The position numbers were made by a program, and so were the translations under genes. A stretch of DNA of 64,000 nucleotides, taken from NCBI GenBank assembly GCA_043228905.1, contig JBHGNT010000007.1, forward strand, positions 3,844,001 through 3,908,000, written 5' to 3'. The notes beneath the pieces were generated by a model, which was not told the DNA's origin, searched no databases, and saw only the letters and a list, made by a program, of their open reading frames with translations. The stretch is from Azolla caroliniana. Lineage: Eukaryota; Polypodiophyta. Shown here piece after piece: positions 1-9,884 of this stretch (positions are counted from its first letter, which is position 1; every line of letters begins with the position of its first letter).

Positions 1-59
1 CATCAACATACAACAAGATGCATACTGGACCGTCCAGACCTTGCTGGATGAACAACGAA

Positions 60-345
60 GAGTCAGACTTGGAGGCCACTTGGTAAGCAAAACTGGAACC
101 GGAACTGGCAAGCAAACCGGCACTGGAACCGGCCGGCAAGCAAAACCGTAACCGTAACCGGCAAGCAAATCGGAACCGGAACCGGTCAGCAAGCAAAACC
201 GGAACCGGCCGGTAAGCAAAACCGGAACCGGAACCGGCAAGCAAATCGGAACCGGAATCGGCCGGCAAGCAAAACTGGAATCGGAACCGTCCGGCAAGCA
301 AAACCGGAACTGCAACCGGCAAGCAAAATGGAATTGGCCGGTGAG
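60..345. repeat. degenerate GGAACCGG / AAGCAAAACC tandem repeat
   Basis: Short blocks of the type GGAACCGGCAAGCAAAACC recur with variable numbers of GGAACC units. It is an imperfect, GC-rich minisatellite. It may lie inside the LTR or untranslated part of the element whose right end is at 1122, but no coding frame is convincing here. Confidence 0.7.
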
Positions 346-416
346 GGATTCAGCGATCGGGCGGAACCGGCTACCGGACGAGGTTGGACGCGGACGGACG
401 GAAGATTGGATCATGC

Positions 417-615
417 AACAAACTAAAGTAAAGTGAAGAGAACTAAAGTAAAGGCCATGTGGATGCAAGCAACTAAAGTTGGAGTGCATACAAAAAGTAA
501 AGGTCATGTGGACGGTCACATGCAACTAAACAAAAAAGCCATGCAACTAAAAATAGATGCAACTAAAAGAAAAAGCTAAGCAACTAAAAGTAGAGGCCAT
601 GCAACAAAAAGTGGA
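417..615. repeat. degenerate CAACTAAA-type repeat
   Basis: The motif GCAACTAAA, often followed by GTAAAG or a GGCCATG block, recurs about ten times with irregular spacing. The stretch is purine-rich and has no supported gene. Confidence 0.6.
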
Positions 616-744
616 AAGGCTATGATCAAGGGAGAACTCCATATATATTCGATTTTTTTTTCCTTCACGAGGACCCACTCTCCATATTATATTTCTTTTT
701 CTTTTCCTTCTCAACTCCCTTATCTTAGGTAAGCCATACCTCTC

Positions 745-905
745 ATAATTCCTAAATTCCCTACGGAAGCCATAACACTCAAAAACCCTAAAATTCCCTA
801 CAGAAGCCATAATACTCAAAAACCCTAATCTTCCCTACGGAAGCCATAATACTCATATAACCTAATCCTAATTTTCCCTACGGAAGCCATATCTACCAAA
901 ACCCC
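745..905. repeat. 37-bp tandem repeat, about four copies
   Basis: The core TTCCCTACGGAAGCCATA starts near 757, 794, 831 and 874, giving 37, 37 and 43 bp spacing, with ACTCAAAAACCCTAA between cores. The array is imperfect and non-coding. Confidence 0.75.
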
Positions 906-959
906 TAATTTTTCTTTTCTATTAATCTTAGTAAAGCTAAAACTTCTAAATCCCAATCT

Positions 960-1122
960 TGGGACATATTGTAATTTTTTTTTCCTTTGTTAATGAAAAT
1001 TATTAAATTTCTTCTTTCTGTTAATTGTTAAAAAATATAAACGCACGAATGTGATTATCTTCTGGTCGGAGGCCCCGGGGTCCTGCCTCAAGTTCACGTA
1101 TCCTCGTCGTATTTTCGCGACA
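960..1122 (+). mobile_element. right end of a gypsy-type LTR
   Basis: An AT-rich stretch leads into a terminus reading TATTTTCGCGACA at 1122, the same ...CGACA end as the gypsy-type LTRs elsewhere in the window. Immediately after it, at 1123-1126, is CCGG, and copia 1 integrase sequence resumes. This fits an insertion into copia 1 with a 4-bp target duplication whose left half is outside the window. The left boundary of this LTR is not visible; it may include the tandem repeats at 60-905. Confidence 0.6.
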
Positions 1123-2042
1123 CCGGTACATGCACATATGCAATGCTACCGAATATCCGAAGGTGTCTCAAATTCGGCTTGCACCCAAAATACAGCTCAT
1201 GCACGGACACCTTGTCACCGATCTGGTTTTGATGCAGACGGTTGTCCGGATCGCCTCTGCCTAGTAGAAATGGGGCATGCTCTTATCTTCCAACATTGCC
1301 CTTGCCGCATCGAAGATCGATCGATTCTTCCTCTCGGCCACACCGTTTTGCTCCGGTGTGTACCTGCAACTGAATTCTCTCCGAATTCCTTTTTGCTGCA
1401 GATAACTGTTGAATTGGCCGGAAAAATATTCTTTTCTGCCATCCGACCGCAGGCACTTGATCTTCCTCTTCGTTTCCCGTTCAACCAGGCTTTGCAGGTT
1501 CCGAAAACACTCGAAGACTTCGCTCTTCCGCTGAATGAGGTAGATCCATGTGTGCCAGTTGTAGTCGTCGATGAAGGAGACGAAATATCGACTCCCGCCA
1601 AGACTCACGTTCTGTGTCGGTCCCCATACATCCGAATGAATAAGGTCGAGCTTGTTACGGCTACAACTTTGTTCAGTGGGGAATGGAAGCCGGTGTTTCT
1701 TCTCGAGTTGGCAGGCTTCACATATTTTGGCCTTCCGGCCACTGAACTTCGGTAAACTGAAAACAACTTGTTTCGTTTGCTGGTCTTGAAGCCTCCGATA
1801 ATTGACGTGGCTGATCCGCTTGTGCCAGAGATCAATATTTGATTCAATCTTCTATCCTTTGGTGAACAAAGCGGTGCAGATGTCATTGGTGTCGAGGATA
1901 AACATCCTCCTGTCTCTGCGCCCTTGCGCAATGATTTGCCCCTCTTCCTCGATGAAGCACTCGAGGTGCGTAAACCACACTTACATCCCTTGGTCGACAA
2001 TCTGTCCAACCGACACCAGGTTCTTCGTGATGGTCGGAGCGT
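1123..2042 (-). pseudogene. copia 1 GAG-pre-integrase and integrase core fragment
   Basis: The minus strand encodes the pre-integrase zinc region and the integrase core. Visible pieces include SLGGSRYFVSFIDDY, CLRSDGRKEYFSGQF and TPEQNGVAERKNR, which carry the second Asp and the Glu of the DDE triad. The readable frame at 1261-1608 is followed by frame changes. The fragment ends at the foreign LTR terminus at 1122. It would join cDNA to the host chromosome if intact, but it is plainly broken. Confidence 0.85.
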
Positions 2043-2567
2043 TGTCGCGTTGTTACGCGCGTGTGTGTAGAAGGGGCGGGACCACGGGGGTCTTGGACTA
2101 GGGAGTAGAGGAGAAAGAATAAGATGTGAGAAATGGAAGCTTAACACCGGATGAGAAGATGAAGAGTAGCACGTAAGCAAAGACCAAAATAGATGGAAGC
2201 AAGATCCGCAACAAGATATATTAAAACGAACTATTGATTACAACGATGGTGGCCGCATGGACCGCACCAAAACTATGAGAAAACCCTAACCGGGGATGAA
2301 CAAGGAGACCCTAAACAAAACCCTAACCCTAAAACGGTAAGAACTCTACACTAAGTGATATACCTTTCATACGCGAATTAGGCAACCCCTCATAAGTGAC
2401 CCCTCCCTTCCTTTTATAGCCCAAGGAGGGAGGGACCTTACAATGTGGGATAAAATTCCCCTCTTCTTTCTACACACCATTTCCTAGTATACACGTGCAC
2501 ATGTTGCACATCACCGATTTGCCCATTCCACCCCGGTTTCACACTATAGCCGGAAATCTTCACGACA
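2043..2567 (-). mobile_element. solo LTR, gypsy type (525 bp)
   Basis: Read on the minus strand it starts TGTCGTGAAGATTTCC and ends in CGCGACA. It sits between the integrase and protease parts of copia 1. The flanking bases are GCGT (2039-2042) and ACGT (2568-2571), a 4-bp duplication with one change; removing the insert restores copia sequence. No internal coding region is present, as expected after LTR-LTR recombination. The same LTR family is at 58652-59293 and near 63547-64000. Confidence 0.85.
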
Positions 2568-3653
2568 ACGTGTAATACGTTCATCAGCTTCCCCTTCTGT
2601 CCGATGTGGCTCAAAGGGACTTCTCCGACATGCACGATTGGGTGTGGAGTGTCGTCTCCGGTTTCAACAACTCTTGGTTGTTCTGATTTCTCCACAAAAG
2701 AGAACCACTCTTTGTGGCTCGTCATGTGATTCGACGCACCAGAATCAACATACCACACTTCCTTTGACTTGGAAGTGGTCTTCTTCATCGAGTTAGCCTC
2801 GTGTTTCATCACCAGGGCTGGCCCTTTACCGGCTTTTTCGGTTTTGGATCCTTCCGATCCTTCTGCGTAGTGCGAGTATTGCCGGTTTTCTCTGCCAGCA
2901 TTGCCGGATCCGGATTTGTCCGAATCGGCGCATTTCTTCCAGCACTCGCTTTCTCTGCCTTCGGTCCTGCTCTTGTCGGTTGCTACCATTGCGAGCCGAC
3001 CCGCTTCGTCCACCATACCCACGGGGTCGATCTGCCTCTGTGTACAACATCCGGCTGTTGGTGGGTGCACTTGTTGACGCACCGGCGTGGTTCTCCTCTA
3101 CAAGGAGCGTCAACTGTAAGTCGAAAAATGACGGCGTATTCTCCCTCGTACAGACCGCCGTTCGGAAAGCTCCGAACTTAGACGCTAACCCGCCAAGATA
3201 AACCTGCACCATATCATCCTCCTCGACGTTCACGTTGACAGAGGTGAGTGAGTCACAGATTTCTTTAATCTTGGTGGTGTAGTCAGCCACCGACATATCT
3301 CGTTGTCATACATTGCTCAACTCTTGCTTGAGTTGAAGCTTCCTGGTTGTAGTGCTTGCGGTAAAGACCTTTTTCAGATTTCCCCAAGCTTCTTTGGGCA
3401 TCTTGGCGTCTCGGATATGGCTCAGCAAGTGGTCTCCGACACTGGACGCAAAGCAGTACATCACTCTGCTTGCCACTTGTTCCCACACAGGGAAGTCCTT
3501 GTGTGACGTATCAGGTGTTGTGTTGTTAGCTCCGTCGACATAGCTCAAGTAACCATGCCCAAGCAGGTACTGGTGCATCTTGTAAGACCAAGATGTGTAG
3601 TTGGTTTTGTCGAGCTTCTCCACCGAGAGTGAGCTAGCCATTCCTCTGTCCAT
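2568..3653 (-). pseudogene. copia 1 gag and protease fragment
   Basis: The chosen start is the ATG at 3653, giving MDRGMASSL as in the intact family member at 57198. The gag domain reads well to about 3306, where a TGA follows ELSNV, then continues at 3296-2826. The zinc knuckle is damaged: only the trailing ESECWKK part survives. The protease motif DSGASNHM is intact in the frame at 3082-2438. The frame then runs into the solo LTR. Gag would form the particle and the protease would cut the polyprotein; here both are broken. Confidence 0.88.
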
Positions 3654-3729
3654 TTTGTTTTTCCTGTTCTTTACAAAGGTTAGGTTTTCTTCTTGAGCTA
3701 GGTCGGCTGTTGAGGTTCCCAACCCTCAC

Positions 3730-3741
3730 GCTCTGATACCA
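3730..3741 (-). other. primer-binding site of copia 1
   Basis: Minus strand TGGTATCAGAGC lies directly next to the LTR. It matches the 3' end of plant initiator tRNA-Met. Confidence 0.9.
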
Positions 3742-4154
3742 TGTAAAAGATTATGTGCAGAAGCAAGTGGAAAACCGAACACAGAAACACAGGTTTAATG
3801 GAAAGCTTTACAGTACGTGGGAGAGACAGAGAAAGAGCAGAACAAGTTAAATCTATTACTAGGCAATAATAGTTCTCTATACATAAACCGTGCTCAATAA
3901 CACTATTTATACAAGTCCTAAGAGGACTGACAGAAGTACTACGTACTTCAATGCTCATACGAGCGTCTGACACTAACTACGAGACTATTAACTACCTAGT
4001 AGTCTAGGCTACTACTAGGCTTTCGGTTACTGTTTGATCCAGCTAACCGGCTCCCTAGCTCACCGGCTCGCCGATCCGGCTTCATCCTTTTGGATGTCGA
4101 TTCGGCTCAAGCTTATTGAGCCGACCCGGATCCGGTTGAGCTTGCCGCTCAACA
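3742..4154 (-). repeat. 5' LTR of copia 1 (413 bp)
   Basis: On the minus strand the LTR begins TGTTGAGCGGCAAGCTCAAC and ends ...TTTTACA, next to the primer site. The bases after it (4155-4159) are GAGTC, the expected right half of a 5-bp target duplication; the other half is outside the window. Confidence 0.88.
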
Positions 4155-4975
4155 GAGTCGAAGAGCCATCCCTTGGTCCGTGGCTCTTGAAAGTATGTGT
4201 GGTGGCATTTTCTCTCTGAGAGTGAGAGGGATGCATACCCTCTTATTAGCCTATCTTTGGCTGCCTGGGTCATCGAGAATTTACTTGAGCGAGCACTAAA
4301 AGTGATTCCCAAGTATACATATGATCCAACTACCTCAACTAGTTTATGAGAGAGGATTAGGTGACATTTACTCCTAACCTGGGACGATGTATGAAAGATA
4401 AGGACTTTAGTTTTCGCTAGATTCACTACCAGTCCTTGTTGTGTACAAAAGTCATCTAGGGCACTAAGATGCTTTTGTAGGTCGTGTTCTGACTCCGAGA
4501 GCAAGACAATGTCGTCTATGTAGAGTAATAGACTAACTTGTGTATCCCCAAAAGCTACTCCCTTGCCTCCCTTACGAGCAACTAAATCAGTGATCTCATC
4601 ATTGTAGATCCCAAAAAGAGTCGGTGATAGGGGGCAACCCTGTTTTACACCAATGGTGCTAGGGAAACAATCGAATAGGCCACCTGGGCATCTTACGCAC
4701 CCAGAGACTACTTGCTCATATAGGGTATAAATGGCCTAGAGCATGTCATTTGGTATCTCCAAGCTCTTAAGTCTATCAAACAACTTCTCCCTAAGAACTA
4801 TGCAATGGCTTTGTGGAAGTCCACAAAGCAACAATATAGTTTCTTCTTTCGAGTCTTCGTCTGGTCAATTAAACACCTAAATGTGAATATATGGTCAATA
4901 GTGGAGAAGGCTCATCCAAGGCCAACCTGCTTAGGTGCTCGAACACTTAATGTTTCCATATAATTGATAAGCTCC
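4155..4975 (-). pseudogene. LINE (non-LTR) reverse transcriptase relic
   Basis: The minus strand encodes a LINE-type reverse transcriptase. GVKQGCPLSPTLFGIY lies at about 4596-4666 and the catalytic YIDD at 4511-4525, followed by a thumb-like region with GLVVNLAKTK. The frame is open from 4504 to the copia 1 LTR and continues upstream to about 4975 with some stops. It is cut at 4155 by copia 1, so its remaining 3' part would lie left of the window if it survives. No endonuclease domain was found on the right side. The enzyme would copy element RNA at a nicked target, but this copy is dead. Confidence 0.85.
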
Positions 4976-5900
4976 GTTTTTGTGAAGATCCGTCACTACG
5001 TGCGGATCGTGAGGCGGAACCACTGGGGTTCTGGACCGGAAGGATTCGAAGTTTGCACTAGCTTTAGCGAGAAAGTATTTAAGATAGATTGAAAGAGAGA
5101 GAGATTGAGATAAGATAGAATGCTTGACTTTAGATTGAGAGACAAGATTAATAGATCACAAAAATGGGAGTTGAGATTATATATGAAAATGTGCATGATG
5201 TGGAAGTTGATGCTAATGCAACTTTGTAGTATTACTGAATTGTCTTCAGAATATATATACAAGCCCACGAGGGTTTTATGGTGTTGTATTTCATTCCCCT
5301 AACCATCGAAGTGCATTGTTGGATAAACATCCTCCCATGAACATCAAAGTGCATCATTGGATAAACATTCCCATGTTCTTAGTGAATGTAATGCAATGAT
5401 CCCCTGCATAGTACGTAAAATTCGTGTTCGTCTAGCATAACATTCGTTTTCCTACGTTGGAAAATGAATGCGAATGTTATTCAAACATTCTTGTGTTTTT
5501 TTTCTTGTTTTTTTCCCATTTTTTTAATGTTTTTTCCATTTTTTAGGCTTATTTACCTCATAATAAATAGTTAATCCCAAAGTATGGTATTTATCATTCT
5601 TTGAGGGTGTTTTTCTTTCGGGAATTATTGAAACATTCTCGAATGCGAATGCACGTATGGTACATATGGTTCATACTATGATCCCCCGTACTGGATTATC
5701 ATGCTTTGTTGAAGCAAAAATCCCTTGTTTGAGTAATAATGGATTCATTCATAAGAATTGAACCCATGACCTTATGGTACATAGATCAAGGCATTACCAT
5801 TAAGATAAATTTATTTTCATTTGCTATTTCACTTGGGTTCTAGAACTTTTCGGAATAATCTAAAAAATTCATAAATATTCTAGATACTTTGGAACATTCT
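4976..5900. other. AT-rich intergenic DNA, no gene recognised
   Basis: There is no credible coding frame here. A perfect hairpin lies at 5437-5480. A GA-rich block near 5085-5125 and the phrase GAATTGAACCCATGACC near 5756 resemble common repeat debris. I cannot assign this stretch to a known element. Confidence 0.5.
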
Positions 5901-5929
5901 AGAAACTTTAGGAATACTCTTGAAGGACC

Positions 5930-5939
5930 TATAAATAGA
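5930..5939 (+). promoter_or_regulatory. TATA box upstream of a gag relic
   Basis: CTATAAATAG precedes the gag relic at 6163-6600 by about 230 bp. The spacing fits transcription starting within an old LTR. The LTR ends themselves are not recognisable. Confidence 0.45.
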
Positions 5940-6162
5940 GGCATATTGTACTATTGACAACCAATTCGGTTTAACGTCGGTCTTAAGCCTCTAAAGTAAT
6001 CTTATCCTTGTACTCATTTTCTTATAATATACTTCCTTTTATCATACTTCTCTCCCTTTCCCTCACTCTCATGATTCTCTCACATTCTCTCTCTCCTCTC
6101 TGTCTGGGAATCCTGACCGTTTGAACCGAATTTGCCATCTTCTCATCCTTCAATCCTTAGTA

Positions 6163-6605
6163 TTAATGGCCTCTATTAGTGTACAAGAACACCAATCCAT
6201 CCTTTCAGAGCTTCAATGCTTGAAAGAAAAATTTGTGCCACTAGAACAAGAAAATCAACGTCTTTTGGGTGATCTACAACAAATCATCATAGAAAAACAA
6301 CAACATGGGGAGTTGACATTATGAGTGCAATAGTTGGAAGCAACTATCATATCATTACAACAACAAGGAACGAGTACTCAAGGGATCCTTAAAGAACCCA
6401 ATATTAGTCTTCCATGAAGTTTGATGCAGTAGGGTCATAGTTTAGAGGGTTCCTCAACCAGGTAGGTTTAATAATTCAAATACATCCTTCTCAATATGCA
6501 ATCGATGCATTGCAAGTGGGGTTAGTAGGCACATTACTAAGTGGTACAACATTAGCTTGGTTTACCCCTTCAAATCATGTTTCGGAGAATCTGACACATA
6601 AAGTT
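6163..6605 (+). pseudogene. decayed Ty3/gypsy gag with coiled-coil N-terminus
   Basis: Starting at the ATG at 6163 the frame gives a leucine- and glutamate-rich coiled-coil segment with heptad spacing (about 55 residues). After several stops, one frame between 6385 and 6600 gives EPNISLP, then FRGFLNQV, then LQVGLVGTLLSGTTLAWF. These match the retrotransposon gag fold (PF03732-like) found in gypsy elements and in domesticated gag genes. At least three stop codons interrupt it, and no protease or polymerase follows. Its remaining parts appear lost. Confidence 0.65.
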
Positions 6606-6704
6606 CGAGACACTAATAGGATAGATTAAAGAAATTATACTCAAACGAAAAGTTCTTATATTTCAAAAAAATATTTCAGTTACAAATACAAAGTATTATA
6701 CAAT

Positions 6705-6884
6705 TCAATCCATTAGGAGGTCTCGAAGAGGTTGCTCTCCAAGATCAGTTGGTAGTTGTGTCGTATCCACTTGTTCCGTCTGCTCAGCTGAATCTTGTGT
6801 TTGTTCAGACTCTGGTACATCTTCGAGGTCGACAAGGTTCCCTCCTTCTTTGTCTATAGGTTCCATTGGTTCTCTGGATGTCAA
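6705..6884 (-). pseudogene. acidic C-terminal coding remnant
   Basis: A 59-codon frame on the minus strand, opening after a stop, is rich in Glu, Asp, Gln and Thr and ends LRDLLMD-stop. It could be the last exon of the charged protein encoded just to the right, because that protein lies on the same strand and the methyltransferase-like gene further right has a related tail. No family is recognised. Its reality as an exon is uncertain. Confidence 0.35.
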
Positions 6885-7032
6885 CTAAAACATCTTCGTT
6901 TCATTGATATGCTTTGCCCCAACTATCACAATACAATGACATAAAATATATAGTTGGTGAGCATTGCACTTACAACCTCACATGAACAATACATCATGCT
7001 CAACCATCTTCATATGAGCATTGTATAAAATA

Positions 7033-7446
7033 TATTTGATCGACATATCATTGTATAAGATGTACATGATCTCAGTATACTCTCTAGACATCTACAAAGT
7101 TCTAGAAAGTTCCAAGGTTCTACAATATTCTTCAAAATATTCTAATGCATGTACTTCAACTTACAATATAAATACTTGTAACCTTCTTGGTCCCTTTCGA
7201 GGGATTCAACACCAGTCATTGACACATCAATCTAGTATTCTTGTTTAGCCCCATATTCTCTCCTGGATTTACATCTTTGTCTTTATGCTCTTGTATTTGT
7301 TCGTAGTGTCGTAAGTTGTTCATCTCATCGCTCCCAACTTCCCGAGTTTCTAGCCTCATCACGTCGAGTTCCATGTTCGTAACCTTATCAGTCGTAGCCT
7401 TGTCATCGGTGCTTTGTCGTAGTTTAGCGTTGGTGTGTCCATGACA
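7033..7446 (-). repeat. duplicated block, copy 1 (414 bp)
   Basis: This block matches 9885-10298 at an offset of 2852 with few differences by eye. On the minus strand it carries a frame containing LDVMRLETREVGSDEMNNLR, the C-terminal tail sequence also seen after the methyltransferase-like gene. The homology starts and stops sharply on both sides, so it looks like a segmental copy of a gene end. Confidence 0.85.
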
Positions 7447-7472
7447 GTTTGAATCCCTTCCAACTAGATGCA

Positions 7473-7949
7473 TCACCCATCTTCATCATCACCCTTGCTT
7501 CTAGAGTTACCATCGTCGCCGTCCTTGCTTCCATAGTTACCGTCATCAACATCCCTTCGTTTCCTATCTTCCTCACCATCTCTATCTCCTAGTTCCTTCT
7601 CATCGTTGTCTCTGTCTTTTAGTTTCTCCTCATCATCGTCTTTGTTTTTTAGTTTCTTCTCATCCTTCACATATCTATCTCCATGTTACTTATCATCATC
7701 ATCCCTATCTCTGCGTTTTTTGTCATTGTCATCCTTCTCCCTATGTTTCCTACCGGTTTCATCTTTATCTATGTGTTTCTTATCATCATCATCCCTATCT
7801 ATGTGTTTCTTATGATCTTCGTCCCTGTCACTATGTTTTCTATCATCCTCTATATCTCTGTCTTTGTGTTTCTTTTTATCCTCAACGTCTCGAACTCTGT
7901 GTTTCTTCTCCTCTTCATCTATGTCTCTATTTCCATCATTGCCATAGTT
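7473..7949 (-). pseudogene. lysine/aspartate-rich repeat coding remnant
   Basis: One minus-strand frame of about 158 codons with a single internal TAA encodes a strongly charged repeat. Units of about ten residues of the type KKHIDRDDDD are followed by a glycine/aspartate-rich end. The frame leads into the 7033-7446 block that carries the tail of the methyltransferase-like gene. I infer that this is the low-complexity C-terminal part of a second copy of that gene. Its function is unknown; such charged repeats are common in nuclear proteins. Chance reading of a simple repeat is the main alternative. Confidence 0.45.
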
Positions 7950-8351
7950 AGAATCATTGCTTCCACAGACGCTTCCTCAACATCATTGTCTTCATTGCTT
8001 CGTCTTTGACATCATCATCTTTAGCACCTCTTGGTGTCGTCATCAACACTACTTTGCCTAGCTTGACGCGAAATGTGCGGAATATTACTCGGCCACAACC
8101 GAGTCTCAGATCGTGTCGTTTATAATAGAACACTAAGAATGGGAATGGAGGTGAATACACGTACACACAATAAATATGAGAGAGAGTACACAGTATGTTA
8201 ACGTCGAAAACCCTAAATGGGAAAAACCACGCGAGTCCACAAACTCCAAACTATCACTATGTAAGGAGAATACAATAGGTGAACACAGAGGCAACAACCT
8301 CTTGCTCACAATCTTTGTCTGGCGATGGTTACCACAGAGAATAACTCTGTA

Positions 8352-8371
8352 TCTCTCTCTCTCTCTCTCTT
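8352..8371. repeat. (TC)n microsatellite
   Basis: An uninterrupted TC run of about 20 bases. The surrounding 7950-8640 region has no supported gene, although phrases such as AAAACCCTAAATGGGAAAA resemble LTR debris. Confidence 0.8.
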
Positions 8372-8639
8372 TGCTACACTCTGTACAGTAGTTACACAGA
8401 CAACACAAAGAATGACCTACCACCCACGTAAACCTGTTTGCCCTAAGTCATATTTATACTAATATGACTTTCGAGCTATTTACAAATATGTCCCTTCATT
8501 CGGTGAGAGGTTCTCATTGGGTCTGCAACATCCGACTCTTACTGGGTACTCGTCATCCGATTCTCACCAGGCCTTCATCATTCAGTTCTTGCTGGGCCTT
8601 CATCATCCCATCCCGAGGGACCGAAATCCTAACATAGCC

Positions 8640-9047
8640 TTGATTGACGTCAAGTGTTTGAATTCCCGGTGAGGACCGCACATGGTCGCTCATGCCCATT
8701 AGTGTTTCGATTCCCAATGAGGACTGTATAGGGTCTCTCACACCTGTTGGTGTTCGTGTCCCTAGTGAGGACCACACATGGTCGCTCATGTCCATTGGTG
8801 TTCGTGTCTTTGATGAGGACTGTACAGGGTCGCTCATGCCCATTGGTGTTCCAGTTCTTGGCGAGAACCGCACATGGTCGTTCACGCCCATTGGTGTTCC
8901 AATTCTCGATGAGGACTACACATGGTCGCTCACGTCTGTTGGTGTTCCAGTTCCTGGTGAGGACCGGACATGGTCGCTCACGCCCGATGGTGTTCAAGTT
9001 CCCGGTGAGTATCATACATGGTCTCTCACGCTTGTTGGTGTTCATGT
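8640..9047. repeat. 48-bp minisatellite, left half
   Basis: About 8.5 copies of a 48-bp unit with the core GGTGAGGACCGCACATGGTC followed by GCTCATGCCC. The unit length is a multiple of three, so several frames on both strands stay open by default. The array continues at 9494-9884; a solo LTR splits it. Confidence 0.92.
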
Positions 9048-9493
9048 TGTCGTGAAGATTCTGGGCCATAGGTGGAAACAATGTGAAACTTGTAAGAACA
9101 CTGGTGTGCACGAGTGAACACCCCTAGTGAATTAAATAGTGTAAGTACTAAGCATAGGTAGAAAGAGTTGTACTAGGTAGTTAAGGCATTAATAGGGATT
9201 CAGACATCGCGTAAGGAGGGAGAGTTACGAGGAGAGCGAATCAGGGGGAAGAATCTAGGAAGGGAAAGCGACAGGTCATGAATGCTCTGTAACGGTCGCT
9301 CCTTGTGCTATAAAAGGGGCGACCTTTGACTGTTTTAACGGAGGTCATTGAGAGAGGAGGTCATCGAGAGAGGAGAAAAGGAACAGAGAGGAGGGGAGAC
9401 GAGGAGTCCCACCCGACTCACTTCTTGATTCCTTGGTTCAAGCCCCTCGTGGTCCTACCCACCTTCTACACATCAGCGAGGATTTTCTCGACA
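9048..9493 (+). mobile_element. solo LTR inside the minisatellite (446 bp)
   Basis: It begins TGTCGTGAAGATTCTGG and ends TTTTCTCGACA. It is flanked by ATGT at 9044-9047 and 9494-9497, a perfect 4-bp duplication. Joining the flanks restores a normal 48-bp unit. A TATA box GCTATAAAAGG lies near 9308. It is a relative of the gypsy-type LTRs elsewhere in the window. Confidence 0.88.
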
Positions 9494-9884
9494 ATGTTCC
9501 CGGTGAGGACTGTACATGGCCTCTCATGCTCGTCGCTATTGCAGTGCCTGGTGAGGAGTGCACATGGTCACTCATGTCCGTTAGTGTTCGTGTCTCCTGT
9601 GAGGACCGCACATGGTCGCTCATGCCCGTTGGTGTTCCAGTTCTCGGTGAGGACCGCACATTGTCACTCATGCCCGTTGGTGTTCCAGTTCCCGGTGAGG
9701 ACCGTACATGGTCTCTCATGCTCGTTGGTGTTCCAATGCCCGGTGAGGACCGCACATGGTCACTCACATCCGTTAGTGTTCGTGTCTCCGGTGAGGACCG
9801 CACATGGTCGCTCACGCCCATTGGTGTTCCAATCTCCGGTGAGGACTGCACATGGTCGCTCATGCCGGTTGGTGTTCCAGTCTT
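9494..9884. repeat. 48-bp minisatellite, right half
   Basis: About eight further copies of the same 48-bp unit as at 8640-9047. The array stops exactly where the duplicated 414-bp block begins (9885). Confidence 0.92.

Larger units (their letters stand above)
1123..4154 (-). mobile_element. Ty1/copia element 1, truncated at its 3' side
   Basis: From its 5' side this minus-strand copy holds an LTR (3742-4154), an initiator-Met primer site (3730-3741), gag, protease and the start of integrase. It is cut off at 1123 by another LTR, so reverse transcriptase, RNase H and the 3' LTR are missing from the window. A 525-bp solo LTR interrupts it at 2043-2567. The right flank at 4155 is a LINE reading frame, so this copy inserted into the LINE. 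Frameshifts and stops mark it as dead. It belongs to the same family as copia 2, 3 and 6. Confidence 0.9.

Noticed and set aside
2280-2340. Telomere-like AACCCTA units
   Set aside because: Only a few scattered CCCTAA copies inside a solo LTR; no long perfect array.
8640-9884. CRISPR-like array
   Set aside because: Units are contiguous 48-bp tandem repeats without unique spacers, in a eukaryotic genome, and without cas genes.
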